Notes: a model not told the origin generated them from the letters alone. A DNA stretch of 64,000 bases from Longilinea sp964536805 (GCA_964536805.1 CAZHYQ010000005.1:124001-188000), one strand, 5' to 3'. Positions 25,199 to 34,706 are shown, numbered from the stretch's first letter. Made by a program: numbers and translations.

Positions 25199-25725
25199 AG
25201 GTTCTTCACCTCCGAGCGGTGCTCAAGTTCGGCTCCGAGTGGAGCCAAAGCGGCGTGGATTTGTTCATCCAGTTCCGGCGGACAGGTAAACAGAATGGCA
25301 ATGTTGCCGTCGCTGACTCTGGGGTCGTAGCCCTTTGGACCGTAACTGGGCGTGATCGTTTCGACGAAAACGCCAATAAAGGTGCTGATCAGCAATCCAA
25401 GCATGGTGAGTTCAAATACCACCACGATGGAAGTTGGAATGGCCCAGAAGGGCTGATTGCCCACGCGGATGGGATAAAGCGATTGGGTGCCCAGGGAGAG
25501 CGCCAGTGCGATCACAAAACCGACCAATGCGCCGCCCATGCCGATAATTCCAATGCGCGTCCAGTTCATTGGCCGGCCCAGGATATATTCGGAGTAAGGG
25601 ATGCCGGAGAGAATGGACATATCCTTGTCGGCGATACCCAAACCCCTCAAGCGTTCCACGGCTTCAGTGGCGTCATCAATGCGGTCTTCTTTAAAAATTG
25701 CGAGATGTACAGGTTCTTTTGGCAT
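25195..25725 (-). CDS. actD: Alternative complex III subunit ActD (DUF3341)
   Basis: 176 aa. An N-terminal soluble region with a ferredoxin-like pattern (HLAIFKEDRIDDATEAVERLRGLG) and a DMSILSGIPYSEYILG stretch, then two membrane helices (about residues 58-80 and 95-120). DUF3341 proteins are the ActD subunit of alternative complex III. Lies 10 nt after actC and overlaps actE. Confidence 0.92.
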   Translation of the reverse strand: MPKEPVHLAIFKEDRIDDATEAVERLRGLGIADKDMSILSGIPYSEYILGRPMNWTRIGIIGMGGALVGFVIALALSLGTQSLYPIRVGNQPFWAIPTSIVVVFELTMLGLLISTFIGVFVETITPSYGPKGYDPRVSDGNIAILFTCPPELDEQIHAALAPLGAELEHRSEVKNL

Positions 25726-25735
25726 ATCAGCCTCC

Positions 25736-27181
25736 TCACTCCAACTCGCTCACGCTGGGCACTTTCCCCTTGCCAATTTTCCGCATGGTGTGAGCCGCCT
25801 GGCCTTCCTGAACTTCCCACACGGGTACCAACGGGATGAAGCGGGAAGCCAGCATATAGAGCAGCATGAACAGGAACAACGTCCCCAGCGGAATGAGCAA
25901 TTCTGTCAGACGCGGGTTGTAAATACCCCAGTCGAAGGGCATGCGCTGGTGGCCCAGCGTTAGCGGAATGATGGTGTAGCGCTCGGCATACATGCCGACG
26001 TTGATCAATACGGTAATGATGGCCATTAACCACGGGGTGGAACGGATGCGCTTATTCCACAGGGTGAGCCAGGGAATGGCGACGTTGCAGATCAACATCA
26101 GGTACCAGACCCAGGCTGATGGACCAGTGGCGTGCGCGGTGATGATATCCTTGACCACCTTTTCTCCGCCGTACCAGTTCAACAGATACTCATTGAAGAA
26201 GAAATAAGCCCACGCCATCGAGAATACCAGGATGAGCTTGCCCAACGCGTCGAAATGTTCGCGCCGGATGAAGTAATCCATGTTCTTCAACGTCTTTTGC
26301 AGTACGTAAAGGATGGTGACAACGGCCGAGACACCGGAGAGGATCGCGCCGACAATGAAATAGGGGCCAAAGATGGTGGAATGCCAGCCCCCTGTCATTG
26401 CCACGGCAAAATCCCAGGACACAATGGTATGCACCGAGAACATGACCGGAATGATGGCAAAGGCAAAGATTTGAATTCCCTTGCGCAGGCGGTGCCATTC
26501 CATTTCGGTGCCGCGCCAGTTGAGGGCAAGCAGTTTATAAACGGCATGCCGCCAACCTTTGGTGCGGTCGCGCGCCATGGCCAGGTCGGGGATCAACGGC
26601 AAATAAAGATAGATGGTACTGGAGAGCAGGTAGGTGGTGATGGCCAGGAAATCCCACACCAGCGGCGAGCGGAAATTGGGCCACAATTGGCGCGCGTTGG
26701 GATACGGCACCATCCAATAAAAGACCCACACGCGGCCCAAATGGATTAACGGATAAAGCGCGCCAGCCGCCAGACCGAAGGTGGTCATCAGTTCCGCTGC
26801 ACGGGTGAACGGCCGGCGGTACTCGGCTTTGAAAACGCGCAGGATGGCTGATACAAACGTGCCGGCGTGGCTGATGCCGATCCAGAAAACGAAGGTGACG
26901 ATCAGCACACCCCAGAAAATTGGACGGCGAATACCGAGCACGCCAACACCGGTGACAATCATGTTGGCCCAGGCCCCAAACAGACAAACAGCCACCAGCA
27001 AAGCCAGGGTCCCCACAATCATCCAATAGCGTTTGGTAGTATGCGTCATGGTCTCGATGACCATGCGGTTCATCTCCTCGCGCGGTTTGGGGTCAAGCAT
27101 CAGGTGTTCCTGGCGTTCATCTTCCTCGCGCCGTTCCTCCGATTTGGAAGCATTGCCAAGGATTTTGACATCAACCGCCAT
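25736..27181 (-). CDS. actC: Alternative complex III subunit ActC (NrfD/PsrC family)
   Basis: 481 aa, about ten membrane helices after a cytosolic N terminus of about 45 charged residues. NrfD-family proteins bind the quinol headgroup near the periplasmic iron-sulfur subunit, so this is the expected quinol-oxidising membrane core. Its start overlaps the end of actB2 by 11 nt. The long charged N-terminal extension is unusual, and the start could be an internal Met (for example MLDPKPREEM), but the overlap favours coupling. Confidence 0.93.
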   Translation of the reverse strand: MAVDVKILGNASKSEERREEDERQEHLMLDPKPREEMNRMVIETMTHTTKRYWMIVGTLALLVAVCLFGAWANMIVTGVGVLGIRRPIFWGVLIVTFVFWIGISHAGTFVSAILRVFKAEYRRPFTRAAELMTTFGLAAGALYPLIHLGRVWVFYWMVPYPNARQLWPNFRSPLVWDFLAITTYLLSSTIYLYLPLIPDLAMARDRTKGWRHAVYKLLALNWRGTEMEWHRLRKGIQIFAFAIIPVMFSVHTIVSWDFAVAMTGGWHSTIFGPYFIVGAILSGVSAVVTILYVLQKTLKNMDYFIRREHFDALGKLILVFSMAWAYFFFNEYLLNWYGGEKVVKDIITAHATGPSAWVWYLMLICNVAIPWLTLWNKRIRSTPWLMAIITVLINVGMYAERYTIIPLTLGHQRMPFDWGIYNPRLTELLIPLGTLFLFMLLYMLASRFIPLVPVWEVQEGQAAHTMRKIGKGKVPSVSELE

Positions 27182-27887
27182 AGTAGCCGCCTCCCTTCAG
27201 GTACGTTACGCTGGGTAAAGTACCAAGTTCTTCGAGCAGGTGGTAGCCGCGCTCGCTGCGGGCCAGTTTGCTTACCCGGCTTTCCGGGTTGCTCAGGTCG
27301 CCAAAGACGATGGCATCGGTCGGACAGGCTTGCTGGCAGGCGGTCATTACTTCGCCATCCTCCAGCGCCCGGCCTTCCGCTGAGGCAACATCTTCGCCGT
27401 GCTTGATGCGCTGGACGCAGAAGGTGCATTTTTCCATGACACCGCGCCGGCGGACCGTGACATCGGGATTGAGATAGTAATTCATGGGTGCCGGAATTTC
27501 ATAATCGAACCAATTGAAAGTCCGGGCGATGTAGGGGCAGTTGTTGGCACAATAGCGGGTGCCGATGCAGCGGTTGTAAACCTGCACGTTGATCTGTTCT
27601 TCTTCGCTGTGCACCGAGGCGAAAACCGGGCAGACCGGTTCGCACGGCGCGTTGCCGCACTGCTGGCACATGGCAGGGTTATGGTCTGGTTTTACCTCGG
27701 GATATTCGCCCTTCCAATAGCGCTGAACGCGAATCCAGTGCATGCCGCGTCCGTAGGCAACCTCGTCTTCGCCGGTAATGGGAATATTGTTTTCCATGGA
27801 ACAGGCTGTGACGCAAGCCTGGCAGCCGGAACACCGGTCCAGGTCGATCACGAGGCCCCATTTTTTGGTTGGTTTTTCAGCCATCAT
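27171..27887 (-). CDS. Alternative complex III iron-sulfur subunit (ActB2 type)
   Basis: 238 aa with four clusters of Cys: CSGCQACVTAC, CQQCGNAPCEPVCP, CIGTRYCANNCP, and CTFCVQRI with CQQACP. This matches the four-cluster ferredoxin subunit (HybA/PsrB/DmsB type). In many alternative complex III operons this domain is fused to the molybdopterin-like part as one ActB; here it is a separate gene following it by 29 nt. Confidence 0.92.
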   Translation of the reverse strand: MMAEKPTKKWGLVIDLDRCSGCQACVTACSMENNIPITGEDEVAYGRGMHWIRVQRYWKGEYPEVKPDHNPAMCQQCGNAPCEPVCPVFASVHSEEEQINVQVYNRCIGTRYCANNCPYIARTFNWFDYEIPAPMNYYLNPDVTVRRRGVMEKCTFCVQRIKHGEDVASAEGRALEDGEVMTACQQACPTDAIVFGDLSNPESRVSKLARSERGYHLLEELGTLPSVTYLKGGGYYGG

Positions 27888-27916
27888 TGCGCTCCTTGTG
27901 GTTTGCCTAACAATAA

Positions 27917-30067
27917 TTACCCGGCGTGATCGCCGTAGACGCCTTCACGGCTTTCAAATCGCGCCAACGGGCGGCGCTTGCCGGTGGGCGTGATGCTGAC
28001 CTGGGTATCGCCGTGGGCCAGATCGCCGGCCTCATTTTTACGCATTTCAAACAATGCAGCGGGATTGGCACCGCGACCTTCGGCGTAACGGCCCAGTGCT
28101 GTATGCCCCTGCCCGAAAGGAATGGCAACCGTATCCGGCCGGATGGCGGGGAAGAGATAAACCGAGGCTTCCAGTTCCCCTGCCGCCGTGCTGACTTTGA
28201 CGACGTCGTCATCATGCAAACCTAGTTTTGCGGCGGTATCCGGGTGGATCTCGATCCACGAGTTCCAAGTGACAGTAGTAGTCGGGTCTGGAGTCTCTTG
28301 CAGCCAGGGCCGGTTTGCCCCGCTGCCGTCGCCCATCTGTGTGGGGAAACTGATGAAGTAAAACTTGCCGTCTGCGGCTGGGGTGGGGGTTGCCGCTGGA
28401 AGGGTTGTACCCAAAATTGTTTTGTAATCAACCTGAACAGGTTCCGGGCGGGCTTTCCACCAGCCGCCGTATTGCAGCCAGGAAGACCAGAAGGTGAGAA
28501 TTTCCGGTGCAGTATAGAAACCGCCTGCATTGATGTAGGGCAGGATTTTTTGCTGGATGAAATCCACTTCATCCTGGTAAACCATGGCCGCGGCCAGTGC
28601 GCCGCCGCGCGATCGGGCTGCTTCCAGCAGAACATCCGTCGTGGCGCGGGTGTTATACAGCGGGGTGACCACCGGCTGAAGCGCCGAAAGCGCAGGGCGG
28701 TCGCTGCCAGCCAGCACGCGTTGATAACCAAAGGACTCGAGCCCGGTGTGATCGGGCAAGGTCCAATCGCTGAGTAATGCGGTTTCATCCGGGAAAGACG
28801 CAAAACTGACGACAGCCTTTACATTTTTTAATGCATCCGTAAAGCCGAGAGCTGCCGGCAATTCAAAAACTGGATTGACGCCATGAATGAAGAGCGTCTG
28901 GATTTCTCCGGATTTCATGCGGGCAACCAACGCCTCGACATCTGCCAGGCTGGCTGCTGATTCATCTTCGGCAGCCAGGTAGGTCAGGGTCGAGCCTGCC
29001 AGGGCATTGAGCGCCAGGATTGACTTGGCTGCCGACAGACCGCCGGCATGGGCAAGCGCCTGACCGCCAGGCAATGCCAGCGGCTGTTGTGCCCCGGCAA
29101 ATAATTCAGCCAGATGATGGAGTTTTTCTTCGCTGACGCCGGATTGAAGGGCGGCCTGGGCTGGATCCAGATCGGCAAAGGCAGTCGGGACCGTTTGCCC
29201 CTTGATTTCGGCAACCAACCGCCCGATGGCTTTGGCGACCAATCCTTCACTGCCCGGGATGAGCGGGATCCACTCATCCGCCACGCCCGACGTGAGCGAT
29301 TGGCGGGCTTCAAAAGACACCAGGTAGCCGCGTTTACCCAGCGTCCCCTGTCGCAAATTCCCATAACCGCGGCTGTAAGCCAACGGGGAGAGCCAGGTTT
29401 CTAGGAAGTTGGCCCCGAAGGAAAAGACCATATCGGAGCCATTCAAATCGAAAAAGGGCAACCCGGCTTTTCCGTTTACCTGGCGGGCGGCTTCAATCAG
29501 GGTGGCGCGCGCCTCGAACATGCCAAGTGCTCCGTAACGAACTGGGGCAGGTGCGCCCATGGCAGTGGTAATTTCTTTCACCAGGTCGTATAAGTGATCC
29601 GGTTGGTAACCCAGCAGGAAAGCAACGCCGGCTGGATCGCCTCCCAGCAGGTTGGAAACGGTATTTAAGGCTTCATCCCAGGCGATATCGATAAAATTAC
29701 CGGAAGCACGCCCGGCAGCCTTGCGCGGTTCGCGTATCCGGTCGGGATTATATAGACCTTGAACCGAGGTCAAGCCGCGCGAACAGAGCTTGCCGCGGTT
29801 GACCGGGTGTTGGGGATTGCCTTCGGCCTTGATCGCACGGCCTTCGAAGGTCCGCATGATCAAGCCACAGCCGGCTGCACATTCGCGGCAGGTGGTGGCG
29901 TAATAAGTGCTTTCGCCGGTCTGGTTGTATTCCTGCATGGTGGCATACGGCTTGCGGATGACATAACGCGAAGCCGGACCGCATCCGGTTAGAACTGCCG
30001 CAGCCGCCACACCTAGACTGGATATCTTTAGGAAATTGCGCCGTGATATTTTCTCGCTCATACTCAA
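27917..30067 (-). CDS. Alternative complex III molybdopterin-like subunit (ActB1 type)
   Basis: 716 aa. A Tat signal RRNFLKISS with a lipobox-like LTGC is followed by an Fe-S motif CRECAAGC and a molybdopterin oxidoreductase fold that ends in a TWNSWIEIHPDTAAKLGLHDDD cofactor-binding-like domain. The Act B1 domain is known to lack the Mo cofactor, and no catalytic Mo ligand is evident. The start is either TTG 30065-30067 or, more likely, ATG at 30061; AGGAG lies upstream of both. Probably a periplasm-facing lipoprotein. Confidence 0.9.
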   Translation of the reverse strand: MSMSEKISRRNFLKISSLGVAAAAVLTGCGPASRYVIRKPYATMQEYNQTGESTYYATTCRECAAGCGLIMRTFEGRAIKAEGNPQHPVNRGKLCSRGLTSVQGLYNPDRIREPRKAAGRASGNFIDIAWDEALNTVSNLLGGDPAGVAFLLGYQPDHLYDLVKEITTAMGAPAPVRYGALGMFEARATLIEAARQVNGKAGLPFFDLNGSDMVFSFGANFLETWLSPLAYSRGYGNLRQGTLGKRGYLVSFEARQSLTSGVADEWIPLIPGSEGLVAKAIGRLVAEIKGQTVPTAFADLDPAQAALQSGVSEEKLHHLAELFAGAQQPLALPGGQALAHAGGLSAAKSILALNALAGSTLTYLAAEDESAASLADVEALVARMKSGEIQTLFIHGVNPVFELPAALGFTDALKNVKAVVSFASFPDETALLSDWTLPDHTGLESFGYQRVLAGSDRPALSALQPVVTPLYNTRATTDVLLEAARSRGGALAAAMVYQDEVDFIQQKILPYINAGGFYTAPEILTFWSSWLQYGGWWKARPEPVQVDYKTILGTTLPAATPTPAADGKFYFISFPTQMGDGSGANRPWLQETPDPTTTVTWNSWIEIHPDTAAKLGLHDDDVVKVSTAAGELEASVYLFPAIRPDTVAIPFGQGHTALGRYAEGRGANPAALFEMRKNEAGDLAHGDTQVSITPTGKRRPLARFESREGVYGDHAG

Positions 30068-30079
30068 TTGGCTCCTGAA

Positions 30080-30616
30080 TTAATAATGGCAGGTGGCGCA
30101 GTCTGACAGGCGCACCCATTTTTCGGGCGCCATTTTCTTGTGGCAATCGAGACACCAGCCCATGTTTTGCCCTTTTTGCGGCTCTGCGACCGTCATTTTG
30201 GTTAAATCACCGTGGCAGGTTGCACAGGCTACACCGGCCGCAATATGCGGGCGGTGATTAAAGTGAACAAAATCGGGCTGAATGGCAACCGGCACCCAGG
30301 GGATTGATTTGCCGGCTTTAACGAATGCAGCCAACTTGTCCAATTCAGCCGATTTCTTCTGGATTTGCTGGTGGCAGCCCCAACACTTGGATGGACTGGG
30401 CAGCCCTGCAACAGGTCCGGTGGCAGCACCGGTGTGGCAATAGGTGCACTGCGCGCCTACGCCGACGTGGAAGTTGTGGGGAAACTGAATAGGCTGGTCA
30501 GGCGGGATCTGGGTGTAGTACACGCCTCCAACTGCCCCGCCGAGCAGAATTAATAACACCAGGGCGATTACGATACGGATGCCAGGCCGCTGCCACCAGG
30601 CTTTCTTTTTCTCCAT
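30080..30616 (-). CDS. actA: Multiheme cytochrome c subunit ActA
   Basis: 178 aa. One membrane helix (about residues 15-35), then five CxxCH heme motifs: CTYCH, CWGCH, CATCH, CLDCH and CATCH at the very C terminus. ActA is the pentaheme electron wire of alternative complex III. It lies between the di-heme cytochrome and the molybdopterin-like subunit, 12 nt before the latter. Confidence 0.94.
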   Translation of the reverse strand: MEKKKAWWQRPGIRIVIALVLLILLGGAVGGVYYTQIPPDQPIQFPHNFHVGVGAQCTYCHTGAATGPVAGLPSPSKCWGCHQQIQKKSAELDKLAAFVKAGKSIPWVPVAIQPDFVHFNHRPHIAAGVACATCHGDLTKMTVAEPQKGQNMGWCLDCHKKMAPEKWVRLSDCATCHY

Positions 30617-30649
30617 GGAATGCTCCTTTTCTCTTTGGCGTAGATGGAG

Positions 30650-31621
30650 TTATTTTTTTCCGCGAACGATCCAAACAACCAGAAAAATCAGGCCTACCAG
30701 GACAGCGCCGAGGAGTATGGCAAAGCCCAGGCCGGTGGCCATGGCGCCCAACGCTGTCAGCAGCCCGCTCAGGATTCCCTGTGCCGGCCCGCCGGGTTGA
30801 ACTACCGGCGTTTGTTCACGGCCCCCAAGCGATGGGGTTTGTGCGCCGCCAGGCAGCCCTGAGGCAAAACTCTGGGCATACAGCAGCACATCGCGGCCAT
30901 CTTGTGCGCTCCAACCCAGCGAGCGGCCGATGGGCATGTCCGGTGCAGCCGCCGTACCGAAGCGGGTGCGGTGCAGGAAACGCCAGGGATTGGTCACAGC
31001 CAGGGTCCCCAGGGTCACATTTTGGCCTTCCATGCGAAAAACCATGGCTGTACCATCCTCGCCGTGGCATTTTGCACAACTGCTGTCGTACTTTGTTTTC
31101 CCGTTGGCAGAATCGCCGTTGAGCACTTTGAGCGAAACCAGATCGATAAACTGGTTATCGTCGATGGTGCCTGCTTGAATGAAGGCAACCAAGGCGTCGA
31201 TATCGGTTGAACTCAAGTATGTGCTGAAATTATGTTGCGGGTTCAGGCTGCCTGTAAGGACCCCACGCAAGTCACTGTTCTGCGTTGGAAAAATGCCTGG
31301 AAAACCGGTGAAATTGTCGCCTGAGCGGAAAGCGCCGTCTTTGCCCTGATAATCCCAGCCGTGGCAGGAAACACAACGCCAGGTATCGGCTCCGCTGCGC
31401 GTATTGGTGGTTTGGGTATCCCATAATGGCATATTACCGGATGGCGGGTTGACTCCCAACAGGGTAAACCAGTTATCGTATAACCGGGCGCCGCGGATGA
31501 TATCTTCATCGCTCTGCGCCTGGATCGAGGCATTGGCCGAAATGCTGCCCGTATGCGCAAGAGCAAGAATCAGAACAAGAAGGACGAGCACGGGAATGAT
31601 GATTGCTGGAAACCGTTTCAT
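30650..31621 (-). CDS. Di-heme cytochrome c, first gene of act operon
   Basis: 323 aa from ATG 31621, chosen because GGAGGAGAG sits directly upstream and a signal-like hydrophobic segment follows; an upstream in-frame ATG at 31654 has no such site. Two class I-like heme motifs, CVSCHGWD and CAKCHGED, are seen. A C-terminal helix (about residues 297-320) ending in RGKK anchors it. It likely passes electrons to or from the complex. It has no exact counterpart in the minimal actABCDEF set that I recall. Confidence 0.85.
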   Translation of the reverse strand: MKRFPAIIIPVLVLLVLILALAHTGSISANASIQAQSDEDIIRGARLYDNWFTLLGVNPPSGNMPLWDTQTTNTRSGADTWRCVSCHGWDYQGKDGAFRSGDNFTGFPGIFPTQNSDLRGVLTGSLNPQHNFSTYLSSTDIDALVAFIQAGTIDDNQFIDLVSLKVLNGDSANGKTKYDSSCAKCHGEDGTAMVFRMEGQNVTLGTLAVTNPWRFLHRTRFGTAAAPDMPIGRSLGWSAQDGRDVLLYAQSFASGLPGGAQTPSLGGREQTPVVQPGGPAQGILSGLLTALGAMATGLGFAILLGAVLVGLIFLVVWIVRGKK

Positions 31622-31683
31622 TCTCTCCTCCGGTAGTTCTTTTGGTTTGATCACTGGCTGCGATCAACCCCCATTTTCTTGAG

Positions 31684-31689
31684 ATTATA
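31684..31689 (-). promoter_or_regulatory. -10 element of the act operon
   Basis: TATAAT on the minus strand, about 60 nt before the first act gene. No convincing -35. Confidence 0.5.
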
Positions 31690-31782
31690 CATCATGCGAA
31701 TCAATTAATTCTACATTAAAACCGGATGATTCATAGCGAAAACTGGAATGATTTTCTCCATCATCCTTTCCCCGGCGGGGAA

Positions 31783-31791
31783 TGATATAAT
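31783..31791 (+). promoter_or_regulatory. Extended -10 of the rlmD-like gene
   Basis: TGATATAAT, an extended -10. The predicted start near 31798 favours the ATG at 31825 over the GTG at 31807. Confidence 0.5.
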
Positions 31792-31824
31792 TCTGACTTA
31801 CTTTATGTGAAATCTGGATTAAGC

Positions 31825-33051
31825 ATGCAACAGGAAGTTGAAATAACGGGAATGGTTTTTGGCGGAGACGGTATTGGACGTCTGGCGGATGGCCGCGCCG
31901 TTTTTGTGCCCTTTGTCCTGCCAGGAGAGCGGGTTCTGGTGAAGGTGGTGGAAGAGAAACGCGGGCACGTGCGCGCACGCCTGGAGAAACTGCTAAATCC
32001 GGCGAAATCGCGAATACAACCGCGCTGCCCGCATTTTGGCGTTTGCGGCGGCTGTCATTATCAACATGCTCCTTATGAAGAACAATTACGCATCAAAGAA
32101 GGTATTGTTTGGGACCAGCTGATGCGCATAGCCGGCATTGCACATCCGCCTGTTCAGGCGATTGTGCCCTCGCCGGCGCCGTGGAATTACCGCAACGCAG
32201 TTCAATTCCACCTCGACCCGCAGGGCAGGCTGGGTTTTCAAGAAGCCGCTTCCCACCGCGTGGTTGCCATTCAGGAATGCCATCTGCCGGAGGAAGCGAT
32301 CAATTTGACCTGGCCTCAGATCGAAATAGAACCGCTGGCGGGGTTGGAACGAATCAACCTGCGCGCCGGGGCAGGGGATGAACTGCTGCTGGCCTTAGAG
32401 GGCGATGGGGAGGAGATGCCTGAATTCAGCGTCGATTTTCCCATCTCCGCAGTGTATCTGGGACCGACCGGTTCCATGGTACTGGCAGGGGATGATGGAC
32501 TGGTGATGGATGTGTTGGACAAATCCTTCCAGGTTTCAGCCGGATCATTCTTTCAGGTGAATACGCTCCAGGCTGGCGCCATCGTGCAGTACTTGTTGGA
32601 TCGTCTGCCTTTGGAGGCCGATGCCACCCTGGCGGATGTTTATTGCGGGGTGGGGTTATTCTCCGCCTTCATGGCTCCGCGGGTAAAACGGTGTATTGGC
32701 GTCGAGTTGTCTGACGCCGCCTGTAGCGATTATGCTCTCAACCTGGATGAGTGCGAGAATGTGGAGCTGTATGTTGGCTCCGCCGAAATGGTATTGCCGG
32801 CCTTGAACCTGAACGCGGATATCGTGCTGGTCGATCCGCCACGTTCCGGGTTGGAACGCGCCGCCCTGGACGCGATTGTGGTGATGGCGCCGCATACCCT
32901 GGCTTATGTATCCTGCGATCCAGCCACGCTTGCCCGCGATATCAAACGCTTGTTGGCCGCCGGCTACCAATTGAGCGAAGTGACGCCGTTTGATCTATTT
33001 CCCCAGACTTACCATATTGAGACCGTGACAATAATGAGACGGATTGAATGA
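31825..33051 (+). CDS. rlmD: RlmD/TrmA-family 23S rRNA (uracil-C5)-methyltransferase
   Basis: 408 aa from ATG 31825 (GTG at 31807 is an alternative six codons upstream). A TRAM domain (about 1-55) is followed by the iron-sulfur Cys of RCPHFGVCGGCHY, then the methyltransferase core with DVYCGVGLFS and VDPPRSGL. The C terminus has YVSCDPATLARD, where Cys is the catalytic nucleophile in this family. Members methylate U1939 or U747 of 23S rRNA, or tRNA U54. The radical SAM gene overlaps the stop by 4 nt. Confidence 0.9.
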   Translation: MQQEVEITGMVFGGDGIGRLADGRAVFVPFVLPGERVLVKVVEEKRGHVRARLEKLLNPAKSRIQPRCPHFGVCGGCHYQHAPYEEQLRIKEGIVWDQLMRIAGIAHPPVQAIVPSPAPWNYRNAVQFHLDPQGRLGFQEAASHRVVAIQECHLPEEAINLTWPQIEIEPLAGLERINLRAGAGDELLLALEGDGEEMPEFSVDFPISAVYLGPTGSMVLAGDDGLVMDVLDKSFQVSAGSFFQVNTLQAGAIVQYLLDRLPLEADATLADVYCGVGLFSAFMAPRVKRCIGVELSDAACSDYALNLDECENVELYVGSAEMVLPALNLNADIVLVDPPRSGLERAALDAIVVMAPHTLAYVSCDPATLARDIKRLLAAGYQLSEVTPFDLFPQTYHIETVTIMRRIE

Positions 33052-33950
33052 TTCAAGAATTATTGAGTGATTGCACCCTTTGCCCTCGGAATTGCCATGT
33101 TGACCGGATCAACGGGCAAAAAGGCTATTGCCATGAGACGGCCGAACTGGTGGTAGCCCGCGCCGCGCTGCATATGTGGGAGGAACCCTGCATCTCGGGC
33201 GAGAGCGGATCGGGAACGGTTTTTTTCTCCGGCTGTGCCGTGGGCTGCGTTTATTGCCAGAACAAACCGATTGCCAGAGGGTTGACGGGCAAACAAATTA
33301 CCATTGAGCGGCTTTCGGAAATTTTCCTGGAGTTGCAAGGCCAGGGTGCCAACAATATCAACCTGGTCACGCCGACCCATTATGTTCCCCAAATAATCGA
33401 GGCAGTTGAAAAAGCGCGCGGACGCGGCCTCGCCCTGCCGATTGTTTACAATTCCAGCGGCTTTGAAAAAACCGAGACCCTGGCGCTGCTGGAAGGGATT
33501 GTGGATATTTACCTGCCTGATTTTAAATATTTCTCGAAAGAACTGGCAAAGAATTATTCAAATTGCGAGGATTATTTTCCGGTTGCAGCCGCCGCGATCG
33601 AAAAAATGGTTCGGCAGGCGGGCGAACCGGTTTTTGGCCCGGATGGAATGATGGCGAAAGGCGTAATCGTCCGCCATCTGACCTTGCCTGGATCTCTGCA
33701 GGATTCAAAGGACGTGATCCATTATTTGCACCAGACTTATGGCAAGAAGATATTTATCAGCATCATGAGCCAGTACACGCCGCTTGCCAATCTGAAAAGG
33801 TATCCCGAACTGAATCAGAAAGTTGATCCGGCAGATTACGACGAGTTGATCGATTACGCGATCTCTCTGGGAGTGGAAAATGGCTTTATCCAGGACGGCG
33901 AGACGGCTATGGAGAGTTTTATTCCGGAATTCGATCAAACCGGTGTCTGA
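33048..33950 (+). CDS. Radical SAM protein, PflX-like (COG1313)
   Basis: 300 aa. An N-terminal CTLCPRNC motif with a later Cys in GQKGYC precedes the radical SAM CxxxCxxC in FSGCAVGCVYCQN. Further blocks are NINLVTPTHY, YNSSGFE and YLPDFKYFS. This is the family of PflX proteins, related to pyruvate formate-lyase activators but of unknown substrate. No formate-lyase-like glycyl radical gene is nearby. ATGA overlap with the methyltransferase indicates cotranscription. Confidence 0.9.
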   Translation: MIQELLSDCTLCPRNCHVDRINGQKGYCHETAELVVARAALHMWEEPCISGESGSGTVFFSGCAVGCVYCQNKPIARGLTGKQITIERLSEIFLELQGQGANNINLVTPTHYVPQIIEAVEKARGRGLALPIVYNSSGFEKTETLALLEGIVDIYLPDFKYFSKELAKNYSNCEDYFPVAAAAIEKMVRQAGEPVFGPDGMMAKGVIVRHLTLPGSLQDSKDVIHYLHQTYGKKIFISIMSQYTPLANLKRYPELNQKVDPADYDELIDYAISLGVENGFIQDGETAMESFIPEFDQTGV

Positions 33951-33987
33951 CCGACAGACCAGTCAGTGATTTTCGACTTCGAAAAGC

Positions 33988-34018
33988 AAAAAAGACGCCA
34001 TGGGCGTCTTTTTTTTTG
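33988..34018 (+). terminator. Terminator after the radical SAM gene
   Basis: AAAGACGCC ATG GGCGTCTTT followed by T residues. It probably serves also for the convergent NrtR-like gene (stop at 34038). Confidence 0.9.
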
Positions 34019-34037
34019 TTCAAATTTCGTCGAAGAA

Positions 34038-34706
34038 TTAGGGAAATAACCGCCGCGCCTTTACCTCGGCGACGGCATCGGGGCGGTAGCGGTAGAGTTG
34101 TGCCGGGCGGCCTTCGCCGGAGCGCCGGTGCGGAGTGCTTTCGATGATGCCAGCCTGTAAAATTCGGCGGCGGAAGTTGCGCTTGTCCAGTTTTTCGCCC
34201 AGGATCAACTCATAGGTCGATTGAAGTTCCGAAAGGCTGAAGGCGTCTGGCAATAGCTCGAATCCCACTGCGCTGTATTCCAGTTTGTAACGTAGGCGGC
34301 GTAGCGCATAGGCGAGGATATCGCCGTGCCCCGTGATCAAAAATGGCAGCGCCTCCACCGGGAACCATTCCGCGCTGGATTCGTCTTTACCATTGAGGAG
34401 CGAGTCGGCGGGTACCAGGGCAAAATAGACCACGGATACGGCATTGCGATCAGGGCTAAGGTAGGTGTAGAGTTGTTCCAGGTATACTTCGTGCAACCCG
34501 GTGAACTGAGTTACACACCGCGCCGCTGTTTCGTCCAATGAAAGTCCTGCAAAGAACGGCAGACCGGGCAACTGCCCGACCCCGTCGGGTTGCCTGAAGG
34601 CTAATAAAACCTGCAAACGGTTCCCGCCCAGCGTGAATACGACAACTTTCACGTCGATTTGCGAGAGGGCATTTAGGGTTGAGGCTTTCTGCGGAGATTC
34701 GTCCAT
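34038..34706 (-). CDS. NrtR-like Nudix/winged-helix regulator with degenerate Nudix box
   Basis: 222 aa. An N-terminal Nudix fold (about residues 12-140) and a C-terminal winged helix (about 150-222) ending in YRYRPDAVAEVKARRLF. In the Nudix box the catalytic REUxEE is replaced by RCVTQF (around DETAARCVTQFTGL), so hydrolysis is unlikely. This is the layout of NrtR, which senses ADP-ribose and represses NAD genes. No NAD genes are adjacent; the divergent neighbour is a CBM9-like lipoprotein. Confidence 0.85.
   Translation of the reverse strand: MDESPQKASTLNALSQIDVKVVVFTLGGNRLQVLLAFRQPDGVGQLPGLPFFAGLSLDETAARCVTQFTGLHEVYLEQLYTYLSPDRNAVSVVYFALVPADSLLNGKDESSAEWFPVEALPFLITGHGDILAYALRRLRYKLEYSAVGFELLPDAFSLSELQSTYELILGEKLDKRNFRRRILQAGIIESTPHRRSGEGRPAQLYRYRPDAVAEVKARRLFP

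Noticed and set aside
31654..31654. Upstream ATG as start of the di-heme cytochrome
   Set aside because: It adds a charged extension before the signal peptide and lacks a ribosome site, while GGAGGAGAG precedes the ATG at 31621.
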